A stretch of 64,000 nucleotides of DNA from UBA7359 sp038142205 (GTDB lineage Bacteria; Pseudomonadota; Gammaproteobacteria; Eutrophobiales; Eutrophobiaceae), in assembly GCA_038142205.1 (NCBI GenBank), contig JAYQJO010000001.1:1736001-1800000 (forward strand). The letters are read 5' to 3'. Shown here in pieces: positions 44,765 to 53,250 of the stretch. The position numbers and the translations under genes were made by a program. Numbering within the stretch: position 1 is the stretch's first letter; every line of letters begins with the position of its first letter. Under the pieces are notes generated by a model. It had not been told where the DNA came from and made no database searches. It saw only the letters and a program-made list of their open reading frames with translations.

Positions 44765-45052
44765 ATGTCTCTCGATAAATCAGAAGTGCAAAAAATTGCC
44801 TGGTTAGCCAGATTGGCAATCGACGACCAGGATATCTCAAATTACAGTGACGAATTATCCAGTATTCTTGGTCTGGTCGAACAGATGAATTCGATCGATA
44901 CAGACGGCATTACGCCGATCGCGCACCCACTTGAACTGCCTGCTCGACTTCGATCTGATGAAGTATCAGAAGATAATCAACGAGATCACTTTCAGGAACA
45001 TGCCCCGCTAACAGAAGATGGCTGCTATCTCGTTCCTAAAGTTATCGAATAA
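44765..45052 (+). CDS. gatC: Asp-tRNA(Asn)/Glu-tRNA(Gln) amidotransferase subunit C
   Basis: The 95-residue protein has the GatC pattern: VQKIAWLARLAIDDQDISNY, SDELSSILGLVEQMNSIDT and ITPIAHPLELPARLRSDEV, ending with LVPKVIE. It wraps the A and B subunits and stabilises the complex. First gene of gatCAB, 30 bp before gatA. Confidence 0.97.
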   Translation: MSLDKSEVQKIAWLARLAIDDQDISNYSDELSSILGLVEQMNSIDTDGITPIAHPLELPARLRSDEVSEDNQRDHFQEHAPLTEDGCYLVPKVIE

Positions 45053-45082
45053 ATCATTAAAAATTTTCAAGAAGAAAACACC

Positions 45083-46537
45083 ATGCACCAATCAACGTTG
45101 GCACAACTTTCAGCCGCACTTGAGTCAAAAGAAATAAGCAGTGAAGAATTAACGCGCTTGTATCTTGATCGCTGTAAGCAACATAACGAATCATTAAATT
45201 GCTTTATTACGATTAATGAAGACATAGCAATTGAACAAGCGAAACAAGCTGATCAACAACGTGCTGAAAACAAACATACTGCGTTAACAGGTATCCCTGT
45301 AGCGCAAAAAGATATCTTTTGTACCAATGGTATAAAAACATCCTGCGGCTCAAAGATGTTAGATAACTTTATTGCACCTTATGATGCAACCGTTGTTGAA
45401 AAAATGAACAATGCCGGTTTTGTTATGTTAGGTAAAACAAACATGGATGAATTCGCTATGGGTTCATCTAACGAAACCAGTTTTTATGGTGCCGTTAAAA
45501 ACCCATGGAATACCGAAACAGTTCCAGGTGGTTCTTCAGGTGGTTCAGCAAGCGCCGTTGCTGCGCGTTTAGCACCGATTGCAACTGGTACAGATACCGG
45601 TGGATCAATAAGACAACCCGCTTCGCTATGCGGTATAACCGGTTTGAAACCCACGTATGGCAGGGTTTCCCGCTATGGCATGATTGCATTCGCATCGAGT
45701 CTTGATCAAGGTGGCCCTATGGCATTAACTGCAGAAGATGCTGCATTAATGATGAATGTTATTTCCGGTTTTGATGAACGTGATTCAACTTCAGCAGAGA
45801 ATCCTGTTGATGATTACACAAGCAATTTAAATAACTCAATTGAAGGATTAAAAATTGGTTTACCAAAAGAATATTTTGGTGAAGGTCTTGACGCGGATAT
45901 TGCTAAAGTAGTTGAAGAAGGAATTAAAGAATTAGAAAAGTTAGGCGCAACGTGTAAAGAAATAGAATTACCAAATACAAACTTATCTATTCCTGTTTAC
46001 TATGTTGTTGCTCCAGCGGAATGTTCATCTAACCTTTCGCGTTTTGATGGTGTTCGTTTTGGTTATCGTTGTGACAACCCAAAAGATTTATCAGACTTAT
46101 ATACACGTAGTCGTGGTGAAGGATTTGGTAAAGAAGTAAAACGTCGCATCATGATTGGCACATATGTTTTATCAGCTGGTTACTACGATGCCTATTATTT
46201 AAAAGCTCAACAGATTCGTCATTTAATCCGAGATGATTTTCAAAAAGCATTTAAAGATGTTGATGTCATCGCTGGACCAACGGCAACCGGCACAGCATTT
46301 AAACTTGGTGAAAAATTAAATGATCCGGTCAGCATGTATTTGTCTGACATCTATACCGTATCGGTAAACCTTGCTGGCTTACCTGCGATTTCAATGCCTA
46401 CTGGTTTTGTTAAAAACTTACCCGTTGGAATGCAGTTAATCGGAAATTACTTTGATGAATCTCGATTACTTAATATTGCACACCAATACCAGTTGAACAC
46501 TGATTGGCACAGACAAATTCCAGAGGGTTTTGAATAA
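45083..46537 (+). CDS. gatA: Asp/Glu-tRNA amidotransferase subunit A
   Basis: The 484-residue amidase has the Ser-cisSer-Lys triad: Lys in GIPVAQKDIFCTNG, cis-Ser in TGTDTGGSIRQPASLCG, and the nucleophile region PGGSSGGSASAVAARLA. It releases ammonia from glutamine for GatB. The stop overlaps the gatB ATG by one base (TAATG). Confidence 0.98.
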   Translation: MHQSTLAQLSAALESKEISSEELTRLYLDRCKQHNESLNCFITINEDIAIEQAKQADQQRAENKHTALTGIPVAQKDIFCTNGIKTSCGSKMLDNFIAPYDATVVEKMNNAGFVMLGKTNMDEFAMGSSNETSFYGAVKNPWNTETVPGGSSGGSASAVAARLAPIATGTDTGGSIRQPASLCGITGLKPTYGRVSRYGMIAFASSLDQGGPMALTAEDAALMMNVISGFDERDSTSAENPVDDYTSNLNNSIEGLKIGLPKEYFGEGLDADIAKVVEEGIKELEKLGATCKEIELPNTNLSIPVYYVVAPAECSSNLSRFDGVRFGYRCDNPKDLSDLYTRSRGEGFGKEVKRRIMIGTYVLSAGYYDAYYLKAQQIRHLIRDDFQKAFKDVDVIAGPTATGTAFKLGEKLNDPVSMYLSDIYTVSVNLAGLPAISMPTGFVKNLPVGMQLIGNYFDESRLLNIAHQYQLNTDWHRQIPEGFE

Positions 46538-47985
46538 TGGAATGGGAAACAGTCATCGGGCTTGAAATACACGCCCAATTATCAACATCTAGTAAAATTT
46601 TCTCAGGTGCAGCAACGACTTACGGCGCTGAACCAAACACACAGGCTTGTGCGGTGGATTTAGGATTACCCGGCGTATTACCTGTGATTAATAAAGAAGT
46701 GGTATCAAAAGCGGTGAAATTCGGTCTCGCAATCGAAGCTGAAATTCCACCGCGATCAGTCTTTGCCAGAAAGAACTACTTCTACCCTGATTTACCCAAA
46801 GGTTATCAAATCAGTCAGTTTGAGTTACCCATCGTCAGTAAAGGCCATATCGAAATTCAACTTGAAGATGACACAATAAAAACCATTGGTGTTACTCGGG
46901 CACATCTGGAAGAAGATGCAGGCAAATCCATGCATGAAGGGTTTGGTGATTTTACCGGGATCGATCTTAATCGTGCAGGCACGCCTTTATTAGAAATCGT
47001 TTCGGAACCGGATATGCGTAATGCCAAAGAAGCAGTAGCGTACATGAAAAAAATACATTCTATTGTGCGTTATCTTGAAATCTGTGATGGCAATATGCAA
47101 GAAGGTTCATTCCGCTGCGATGCAAATGTATCAATCAGACCTAAAGGACAGGAAGAATTTGGTACTCGAGCAGAATTAAAAAACATAAACTCGTTTCGTT
47201 TTGTCGAACAGGCAATCAATATCGAAGTCGAAAGACAGATCGATATTCTTGAAGACGGTGGTAAAGTCATTCAGGAAACGCGTTTATACGATCCAAGTAA
47301 AAACGAAACACGTTCCATGCGTAGTAAAGAAGAAGCCAATGACTATCGTTACTTCCCTGATCCGGATCTATTACCTGTCGAAATTGAAAATAGTTTTATC
47401 GAACAAGTGCGTGGAGAATTACCGGAACTACCGGATGCAAAGAAACAACGGTTTATTGAAGACTTCAAACTTTCTGAATATGACAGTGGTGTACTAACAG
47501 CACAAAAAGAATTATCCGATTATTTTGAAACGTGCGTCAAAGCAGCAGATGGCGAGGCGAAACTCAGTAGCAACTGGATTACCGGTGAACTGGCTGCAGC
47601 ATTAAATAAAGAAAGTATCGATATTACAGATAGCCCTGTCAGTGCCGAACATCTTGGCGGTATGATTAAACGCATTAAAGACGACACTATATCTGGCAAG
47701 ATAGCAAAACAAGTTTTCGAAGCAATGTGGAACCGTGAAGGCAATGCGGACACAATTATTGAAAGCAAAGGCTTAAAACAAGTTACCGATACCGGCGCGA
47801 TAGAAAAACTCGTTGATGATGTAATAGCTAACAGCCCTGATCAGGTCGCACAATATCAAGCTGCACCAGATGACAAAAAAGGAAAACTCATCGGCTACTT
47901 CGTCGGCCAAGTCATGAAACAATCACAAGGCAAAGCCAATCCTAAACAAGTAAATGTACTACTAAGTAAAAAGTTACAAAGCTAA
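46537..47985 (+). CDS. gatB: Asp/Glu-tRNA amidotransferase subunit B
   Basis: The 482-residue protein begins WETVIGLEIHAQLSTSSKIF and has LPKGYQISQFELPI, AHLEEDAGKSMHE and RAGTPLLEIVSEPDM, the GatB kinase/transamidase motifs, plus the C-terminal YqeY-like tail (GYFVGQVMKQSQGKANPKQV). It activates mischarged Glu-tRNA(Gln) or Asp-tRNA(Asn). The biosynthetic cluster starts 12 bp after its stop. Confidence 0.98.
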   Translation: MEWETVIGLEIHAQLSTSSKIFSGAATTYGAEPNTQACAVDLGLPGVLPVINKEVVSKAVKFGLAIEAEIPPRSVFARKNYFYPDLPKGYQISQFELPIVSKGHIEIQLEDDTIKTIGVTRAHLEEDAGKSMHEGFGDFTGIDLNRAGTPLLEIVSEPDMRNAKEAVAYMKKIHSIVRYLEICDGNMQEGSFRCDANVSIRPKGQEEFGTRAELKNINSFRFVEQAINIEVERQIDILEDGGKVIQETRLYDPSKNETRSMRSKEEANDYRYFPDPDLLPVEIENSFIEQVRGELPELPDAKKQRFIEDFKLSEYDSGVLTAQKELSDYFETCVKAADGEAKLSSNWITGELAAALNKESIDITDSPVSAEHLGGMIKRIKDDTISGKIAKQVFEAMWNREGNADTIIESKGLKQVTDTGAIEKLVDDVIANSPDQVAQYQAAPDDKKGKLIGYFVGQVMKQSQGKANPKQVNVLLSKKLQS

Positions 47986-47997
47986 AGTGACTCAATT

Positions 47998-49818
47998 GTG
48001 TTTCCTGAAAACATTATTTTTTCAAAAATAGTAAATTGTGATACCCCCGATTCTGTAGCGTTATACTCACCTGACAAAAAAGAAATTAGTTTTGGTGATT
48101 TATCTACGTTAATAAAAAGTAATATTTCATCTTTAAAAAATCATGGCTGTGATGATAGTGACCGTATCGCTATCGCCATATCTGATGGCATAGAAATGGC
48201 CTCAGTTTGTTTGTCAGTTATGTACTTCTCTACATGTGTACCTTTAAATACAAATCTTACCAAGCCTGAATACGATGAGTTATTAACTATATTGCGTATA
48301 GGTATCTTAATCACTGATAAAAATGAAGCACATCCTATTGTTAAAGCAGCTAGTCAGCTCTCCATTCCAATTATTAAGCTTGTAATCAAAGACCCCTTAC
48401 TAGCAGGCTCATATTCGTTCGAGAAAATTAGTGGGGATCATAATAAAAACTCATCAAATAAAAACTTACGAACAGAAAAAGATAGTGCATTGATTCTCTT
48501 AACATCTGGTTCTACATCTAAACCCAAAATTGTCCCAATAACATATAAAAATATTAATGCTTCTACAAATAATCTTGTTAAATCTTTAAAGCTTACTTCA
48601 CAAGATATTTGCTTAAACATGATGCCAATGTTTCATGTAGGCGCATTAATAGATTTATTGATTGCACCATTATCTGTTGGAGGCTCAGTAATCTGTACCA
48701 GTTCTATTTCTTCAGATATCTTTTTCAATTCATTGAATAAATTTTCACCAAGTTGGTACCAAGGTGTACCGACAATGATTAGGAATATTATTGATTGCAT
48801 ATCTGATAATCCCTCGAAAATAGACAATCATTCTTTACGATTTATAAGATCAGTTTCTTCACCATTAGACCAACAATTAAAACAAAGATGCGAACAGTAT
48901 TTTAATATTCCTGTAATTGAAATTTATGGTATGACTGAAACAACAGGATTAATAACCAGTAATCCACTACCACCAGCAATTCGTAAGGCAGAATCTGTAG
49001 GAACCAGTGTCGGTACTGATGTATTGATTATTGATGAAGCCGGAAATCCAGCAAACCCAGGATATAAAGGTGAAATTTTAGTACGTGGTAAAAATGTAAC
49101 TAATGGTTATGAAGGTTTACCTGACAACAAACACAGTTACTTTATTGATGATTGGTTTAGAACAGGCGACCAAGGATATCTTGATGAAGAGGGTTATTTA
49201 TATATAACTGGACGTATTAAAGAGATAATTAATCGTGGCGGCGAAAAAATTTCACCAAAGGAAATTGATGATGTCATTCTGACACACCCTAAAGTACACG
49301 AAGCCGCTTGTTTCTCAATAAGTCATCATTCACTAGGTGAGGATATTGCGATAGCTATTGTCATAAATAAAGATCAGAAACTGAATCAGAAGGAATTAAT
49401 TGATTACCTAAAACCAAGGCTAGCTGAATTTAAAATACCACGTAAAATTTATTTCATTGACGCATTACCAAAAGGTACAACAGGAAAAACTTTAAGGAAA
49501 AGTCTTTCAGAAAAGTACTCTGATAATAATCGAGATAAAATTAATCGATTAGCTAATCCCGTTAACTCCCCAATGATTACTAGGCTAATAAAGTTATGGG
49601 AAAATATTTTAAAAGTATCACCAATTCAAATTGATGATAATTTTTTTGATTTAGGTGGAGATTCGCTTAAAGCAGCGACATTTATAAGCGAGTTTGAAAA
49701 ACAAAGTGGCTTACACATAGAAATCAGTGCTCTATTAGAAGCACAAACAATTTATGAGTTTTCAAACTATCTTGAAAACAAAAGACAATGCAAATTATCG
49801 ATCTTCAGAAAACCATAA
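47998..49818 (+). CDS. AMP-forming acyl/aryl ligase fused to a carrier-protein domain
   Basis: Residues 1-510 are an ANL-superfamily ligase. A3 reads LTSGSTSKPK at 168-177, A5 is YGMTETTG, A7-A8 are WFRTGDQGYLDEEGYLYITG and IKEIINRGGEKISPKEI, and A10 is PKGTTGKTLRK with the catalytic Lys. Residues about 525-595 are a peptidyl/acyl carrier domain with FFDLGGDSLKAATF, phosphopantetheine site Ser556. So the enzyme can adenylate a carboxylic acid and load it onto its own carrier arm. Start is GTG at 47998, 12 bp after gatB, without a strong Shine-Dalgarno. It opens a five-gene same-strand cluster. Substrate unknown. Confidence 0.92.
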   Translation: MFPENIIFSKIVNCDTPDSVALYSPDKKEISFGDLSTLIKSNISSLKNHGCDDSDRIAIAISDGIEMASVCLSVMYFSTCVPLNTNLTKPEYDELLTILRIGILITDKNEAHPIVKAASQLSIPIIKLVIKDPLLAGSYSFEKISGDHNKNSSNKNLRTEKDSALILLTSGSTSKPKIVPITYKNINASTNNLVKSLKLTSQDICLNMMPMFHVGALIDLLIAPLSVGGSVICTSSISSDIFFNSLNKFSPSWYQGVPTMIRNIIDCISDNPSKIDNHSLRFIRSVSSPLDQQLKQRCEQYFNIPVIEIYGMTETTGLITSNPLPPAIRKAESVGTSVGTDVLIIDEAGNPANPGYKGEILVRGKNVTNGYEGLPDNKHSYFIDDWFRTGDQGYLDEEGYLYITGRIKEIINRGGEKISPKEIDDVILTHPKVHEAACFSISHHSLGEDIAIAIVINKDQKLNQKELIDYLKPRLAEFKIPRKIYFIDALPKGTTGKTLRKSLSEKYSDNNRDKINRLANPVNSPMITRLIKLWENILKVSPIQIDDNFFDLGGDSLKAATFISEFEKQSGLHIEISALLEAQTIYEFSNYLENKRQCKLSIFRKP

Positions 49819-50872
49819 TCCGGTTAAAGATCTACCTGATAAAATGATGCATCAATTAAGAGCGTTATTATCAACATGGCAAGGTCAACGACTTACACCA
49901 GACTCATTGATTGTTGGCCGTAATCTGCTTGGCACTAAAACTCCAATATTCTGGTGTGTTAACGCTGATCATGAATTTTCTACTTTTGTAAAACAAATAG
50001 GTCCCGATCAGCCTGTTTATGGATTACGATCATTATATAAAGTAAAGAAACGTTCACCTAAGTACACATTAGCGTTATCAAAATACTATCCTGAAGAGAT
50101 CTTAAAAATACAGCCAGAAGGCCCCTTTATACTTGGCGGGTTTTGCGTGGGTGCAACTATAGCTTTTGAAATCGCACAATATCTAATTAAACAAAAACAT
50201 GAAGTTAAATTACTATGCCTGCAAGAAAAATTTATCCCCAAGAAGTATGAGGGTAATATATCTTTATTTTTTGCCAAACCAAACAGACATAATGATTTTT
50301 TAAAATATAAAAAACCTGAAATAGCCTGGGCAAAATTTTATACTGGCAATATTTCTATCAATCACATTGACTGTAAACATGAAGATTTATATGATGAAAT
50401 TAATTCTAAAATATTTATTACACAACTAAAAAACGAGCTTAATAATCCACAGAAAAACAATTTAAAAGCAAACATTGAACAACCGCACATACTGACAAAG
50501 GATTCATACAAAGCAGAAATTAAAGTGCCAAAATTATTAGTTATGACAGCTGGAATTGAAAAAAACATTAATATAAAACTTACAAACATAAGTAAAGAAA
50601 CATGGCGGAAAACCACTCGTAGTGGTATCACTATTGGTAATAGTTGGTCTTCAATTAATGGTAAAACAAAAATATATTCTGATGGCTATGTGCCATTAAC
50701 ATCAGACATATTACCCGGCGAAGAGATAAATACGAGTATTACAGTCACACCTCCTTCCAAACAGGGTTTATGGCTACTCAATATAGACCTGATTGATGAA
50801 GGTGTTTGTTGGTTTCAAGAGAAAGGTTCAAAAAAAAAGTACAACTATGGTAATTACACTAAGTTAATTTGA
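49754..50872 (+). CDS. thioesterase with C-terminal Ig-like domain
   Basis: Residues about 30-230 are an alpha/beta-hydrolase thioesterase with IGPDQPVYGLRSLY and PFILGGFCVGATIAFEIAQY; the nucleophile elbow is G-F-C-V-G, so Cys131 replaces the usual Ser. Residues about 240-372 are a beta-rich Ig-like domain with NISKETWRKTTRSGITIGNS, LPGEEINTSITVTPPSKQGL and IDLIDEGVCWFQEKGS, a pattern known from bacterial glycan and secondary-metabolite proteins. The ATG at 49754 overlaps the previous gene by 65 bp; ATG at 49844 is an alternative. It should offload or proofread the acyl chain on the carrier. Confidence 0.8.
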   Translation: MSFQTILKTKDNANYRSSENHNPVKDLPDKMMHQLRALLSTWQGQRLTPDSLIVGRNLLGTKTPIFWCVNADHEFSTFVKQIGPDQPVYGLRSLYKVKKRSPKYTLALSKYYPEEILKIQPEGPFILGGFCVGATIAFEIAQYLIKQKHEVKLLCLQEKFIPKKYEGNISLFFAKPNRHNDFLKYKKPEIAWAKFYTGNISINHIDCKHEDLYDEINSKIFITQLKNELNNPQKNNLKANIEQPHILTKDSYKAEIKVPKLLVMTAGIEKNINIKLTNISKETWRKTTRSGITIGNSWSSINGKTKIYSDGYVPLTSDILPGEEINTSITVTPPSKQGLWLLNIDLIDEGVCWFQEKGSKKKYNYGNYTKLI

Positions 50873-50889
50873 AAAAGACAAATAACAGT

Positions 50890-52023
50890 ATGTCCAAGCA
50901 ATACAAAGACAGTCCATTTTATCAAAAAATCCAAGCGCGAATCGTCGCATTAGGCGGGATGTTTAATGCACATCTTCATCTTGATCGTGCTGGCACATTT
51001 GATGAAAAGTATTTTCAAGATGATACCGATGTTTTACATAATTTCTCAATTTCGTTACATAGTAAACATAATCTGATTAATAATATTCATCGTGGTTTAG
51101 CTTATACTGAAAACGATCTTAAACAACGAGTAAACTTTTATCTTGATGTAATGATTAGCTGTAATACTAATCGAGCAGATACACTTGTTGATGTTACAAA
51201 CGATAACGTTCAGCTTTCTGCATTAAATATATTGAAAGAAATTAAGCTGGCTCGTTCAAACGAAATAGACTTACGTATAGGCGCTTATTCCCCATTAGGC
51301 TTTAAAGATTCTGAACCTTCAAGATGGGATATTTATAAACAAGGTTCTGAACTAGCCGACTTTGTTGGAGCATTACCAGAAGCAGATGATCGACATGAAT
51401 ATCCCGACCACATTGGTTTCATGGAACATTGCCGACGTACTTTAGAGTTAGCACAAGAAATAGACAAAGAAATTCATGTGCATACAGATCAATGCAATAT
51501 ACCCGAAGAAAACGGTACAGAACAACTACTTGAGGCAGTAAAAAATTATGGATCGCCTAGTTCAAATACTGATGTTCCTATGGTCTGGGCAATACATATG
51601 ATATCTCCTTCTACCTATGATGAGCCACGTTTCAAAAAATTGGTAGAAGGGCTGCTTGATAATAATATTGGTGTAATTTGCTGTCCTTCAGCAGCTCTGG
51701 GTATGAGACAAATACGATCAATACATACACCAAGCTATAACAGTATACCTAGAATATTAGAGTTATTAGCAAATGGGGTACATGTTCGCATAGCATCAGA
51801 CAACATTGCTGATATTTGCTCCCCTAGTACAACAGCTAATCTAGTCGATGAAGTCTTCATATTATCTGCTGCAATTAGATTTTATCACGTTGAAATCTTA
51901 GCTAAATTAGCATGTGGTAAACGACTCAATGAGAACGAGCGTTTATTTATTAAAGAGCACCTTGCGAATAATCAAAAAGAAATCGATAAAGTTTACAACG
52001 AATCAGTTGAAAAATTTAATTAA
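50890..52023 (+). CDS. amidohydrolase-superfamily metal-dependent hydrolase (cytosine-deaminase-like)
   Basis: The protein has metal-binding HLHLD at residues 28-32, HVHTDQCNIPEENG for the next His ligands, a further His in AIHMISPSTYDEP, and the conserved Asp in VRIASDNIADICSP. This order fits the cytosine deaminase branch of the amidohydrolase superfamily, which acts on cyclic amides, imides or amidines. A TTG at 50869 overlapping the previous stop (TTGA) is an alternative start seven codons earlier. In this cluster it is probably a tailoring or ring-opening enzyme; substrate unknown. Confidence 0.82.
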   Translation: MSKQYKDSPFYQKIQARIVALGGMFNAHLHLDRAGTFDEKYFQDDTDVLHNFSISLHSKHNLINNIHRGLAYTENDLKQRVNFYLDVMISCNTNRADTLVDVTNDNVQLSALNILKEIKLARSNEIDLRIGAYSPLGFKDSEPSRWDIYKQGSELADFVGALPEADDRHEYPDHIGFMEHCRRTLELAQEIDKEIHVHTDQCNIPEENGTEQLLEAVKNYGSPSSNTDVPMVWAIHMISPSTYDEPRFKKLVEGLLDNNIGVICCPSAALGMRQIRSIHTPSYNSIPRILELLANGVHVRIASDNIADICSPSTTANLVDEVFILSAAIRFYHVEILAKLACGKRLNENERLFIKEHLANNQKEIDKVYNESVEKFN

Positions 52024-53244
52024 AAAAATTCTATCAAGTCATAGTTTACATTATAATAACAATTCAGAACTTGATTTACTTTCTGCGGATTTTATACGAG
52101 ATCCGTACCCTCTATATAAATTATTACATACAAAAGGAAAAATACATAAGTCCAAAGCTACAGGGGCATGGCTTATTACTAATTACGAAACAATATCCAA
52201 CGCATTATTAGATAATAGATTAGGCAATGCTCCATCAACATATGCGGTCATTAATAATCGCAACAAAGACAAATACTTTTGTGCATATGTTGCTAACAAC
52301 ATCATCCCCTTTATAGATCCACCAGACCATAGCTACCCTCGTAAAATTATTGCTAAGGTATTTTCAGAACAGTTAAAGTCCAGTGAAAACTATATTGAAC
52401 GAATCTGTAATAATTTATTGGAAACTTGTAAAGGAAAAAAAGAAATTGATATTTTATCAGATTATGCAACACCGTTATCTATCTCGACAATTAGCCACAT
52501 CCTTGGTGTACCAGACAAAGATGAAAATTTATTAAAAGAATGGAGCAGCTGTTTTTTTTACTTATTTACTTATATTCCATCTGAAGATGTACGAATAGAG
52601 TTAGATAAGAAACTAAAAGAATTTCACAGCTATTTTTCTGCACTAATTGAAGAAAAAAAGTTTCACCCGGTAATGACTTTATTTCTAAGGTTATTTCAAA
52701 CCCAGATTTGACAGAATTTAATAATGATTCATTAATACATAATTGCATGCTTCTTTTTGCTGACGGGGTTGAAAACGTAGATAAAGGTATAGCGAATGCA
52801 GTTTATTCTTTACTTAAATTTCCAGATCAATTTTCTTTTCTTAAAAAGAATTTAGATTTTATTGATAATACAATTAATGAAAGTTTACGCTATGAGTCTG
52901 CCGCTCAATTCATTGGCAGAATAGCAAAAGAGAATCTAGTGATAGATAATCAGGAAATAAAAAAAGATGACGTGGTCTTATTAATGTTAGCTGCGGCAAA
53001 TCGTGATCCAGAAAGAATTGAACAGCCAGATGAATTTATTATTAACAGAGAAAAGTTTCCACATTTAAGCTTTGGTAAAGGTCGCCACTCCTGCATTGGA
53101 GCTCAATTAGTAAAATTAGAAATGCGATCAGCTCTTTTATGTTTATTTAATACTTATCCTGACTTAAAACTTAAATCAAAACCACCTGTTTGGGATAAAC
53201 GCTTAGGACATAGATGGCTTAAAGAATTATTGATAAAAACGTAA
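52007..53244 (+). CDS. cytochrome P450, frameshifted at an A-run
   Basis: The first frame holds the P450 N-terminal half (FIRDPYPLYKLLHTKGKIHK, FIDPPDHSYPRKIIAKVFSE) up to ALIEEKK near 52659. The second frame holds the C-terminal half: LFADGVENVDKGIANAVYSL (I helix), ESLRYESAAQFIGR (ExxR) and FPHLSFGKGRHSCIGAQLVK with the haem Cys. One extra A in the A7 run at 52653-52659 joins them through KVSPGNDFISKVISN, the expected G-helix region. The run is part of an A AAA AAG heptamer, a classic -1 slippery site. The I helix lacks the usual acid-Thr pair, having Glu-Asn. The start is uncertain; TTG 52007 or ATG 51929. Confidence 0.82.
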
Positions 53245-53250
53245 TCTTTA

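Noticed and set aside
49690..49860. Ligase-carrier and thioesterase as one frameshifted gene
   Set aside because: Joining them needs removal of one base or addition of two, unlike the single missing base seen at the other five sites, and the carrier domain is already complete; two overlapping genes is simpler.
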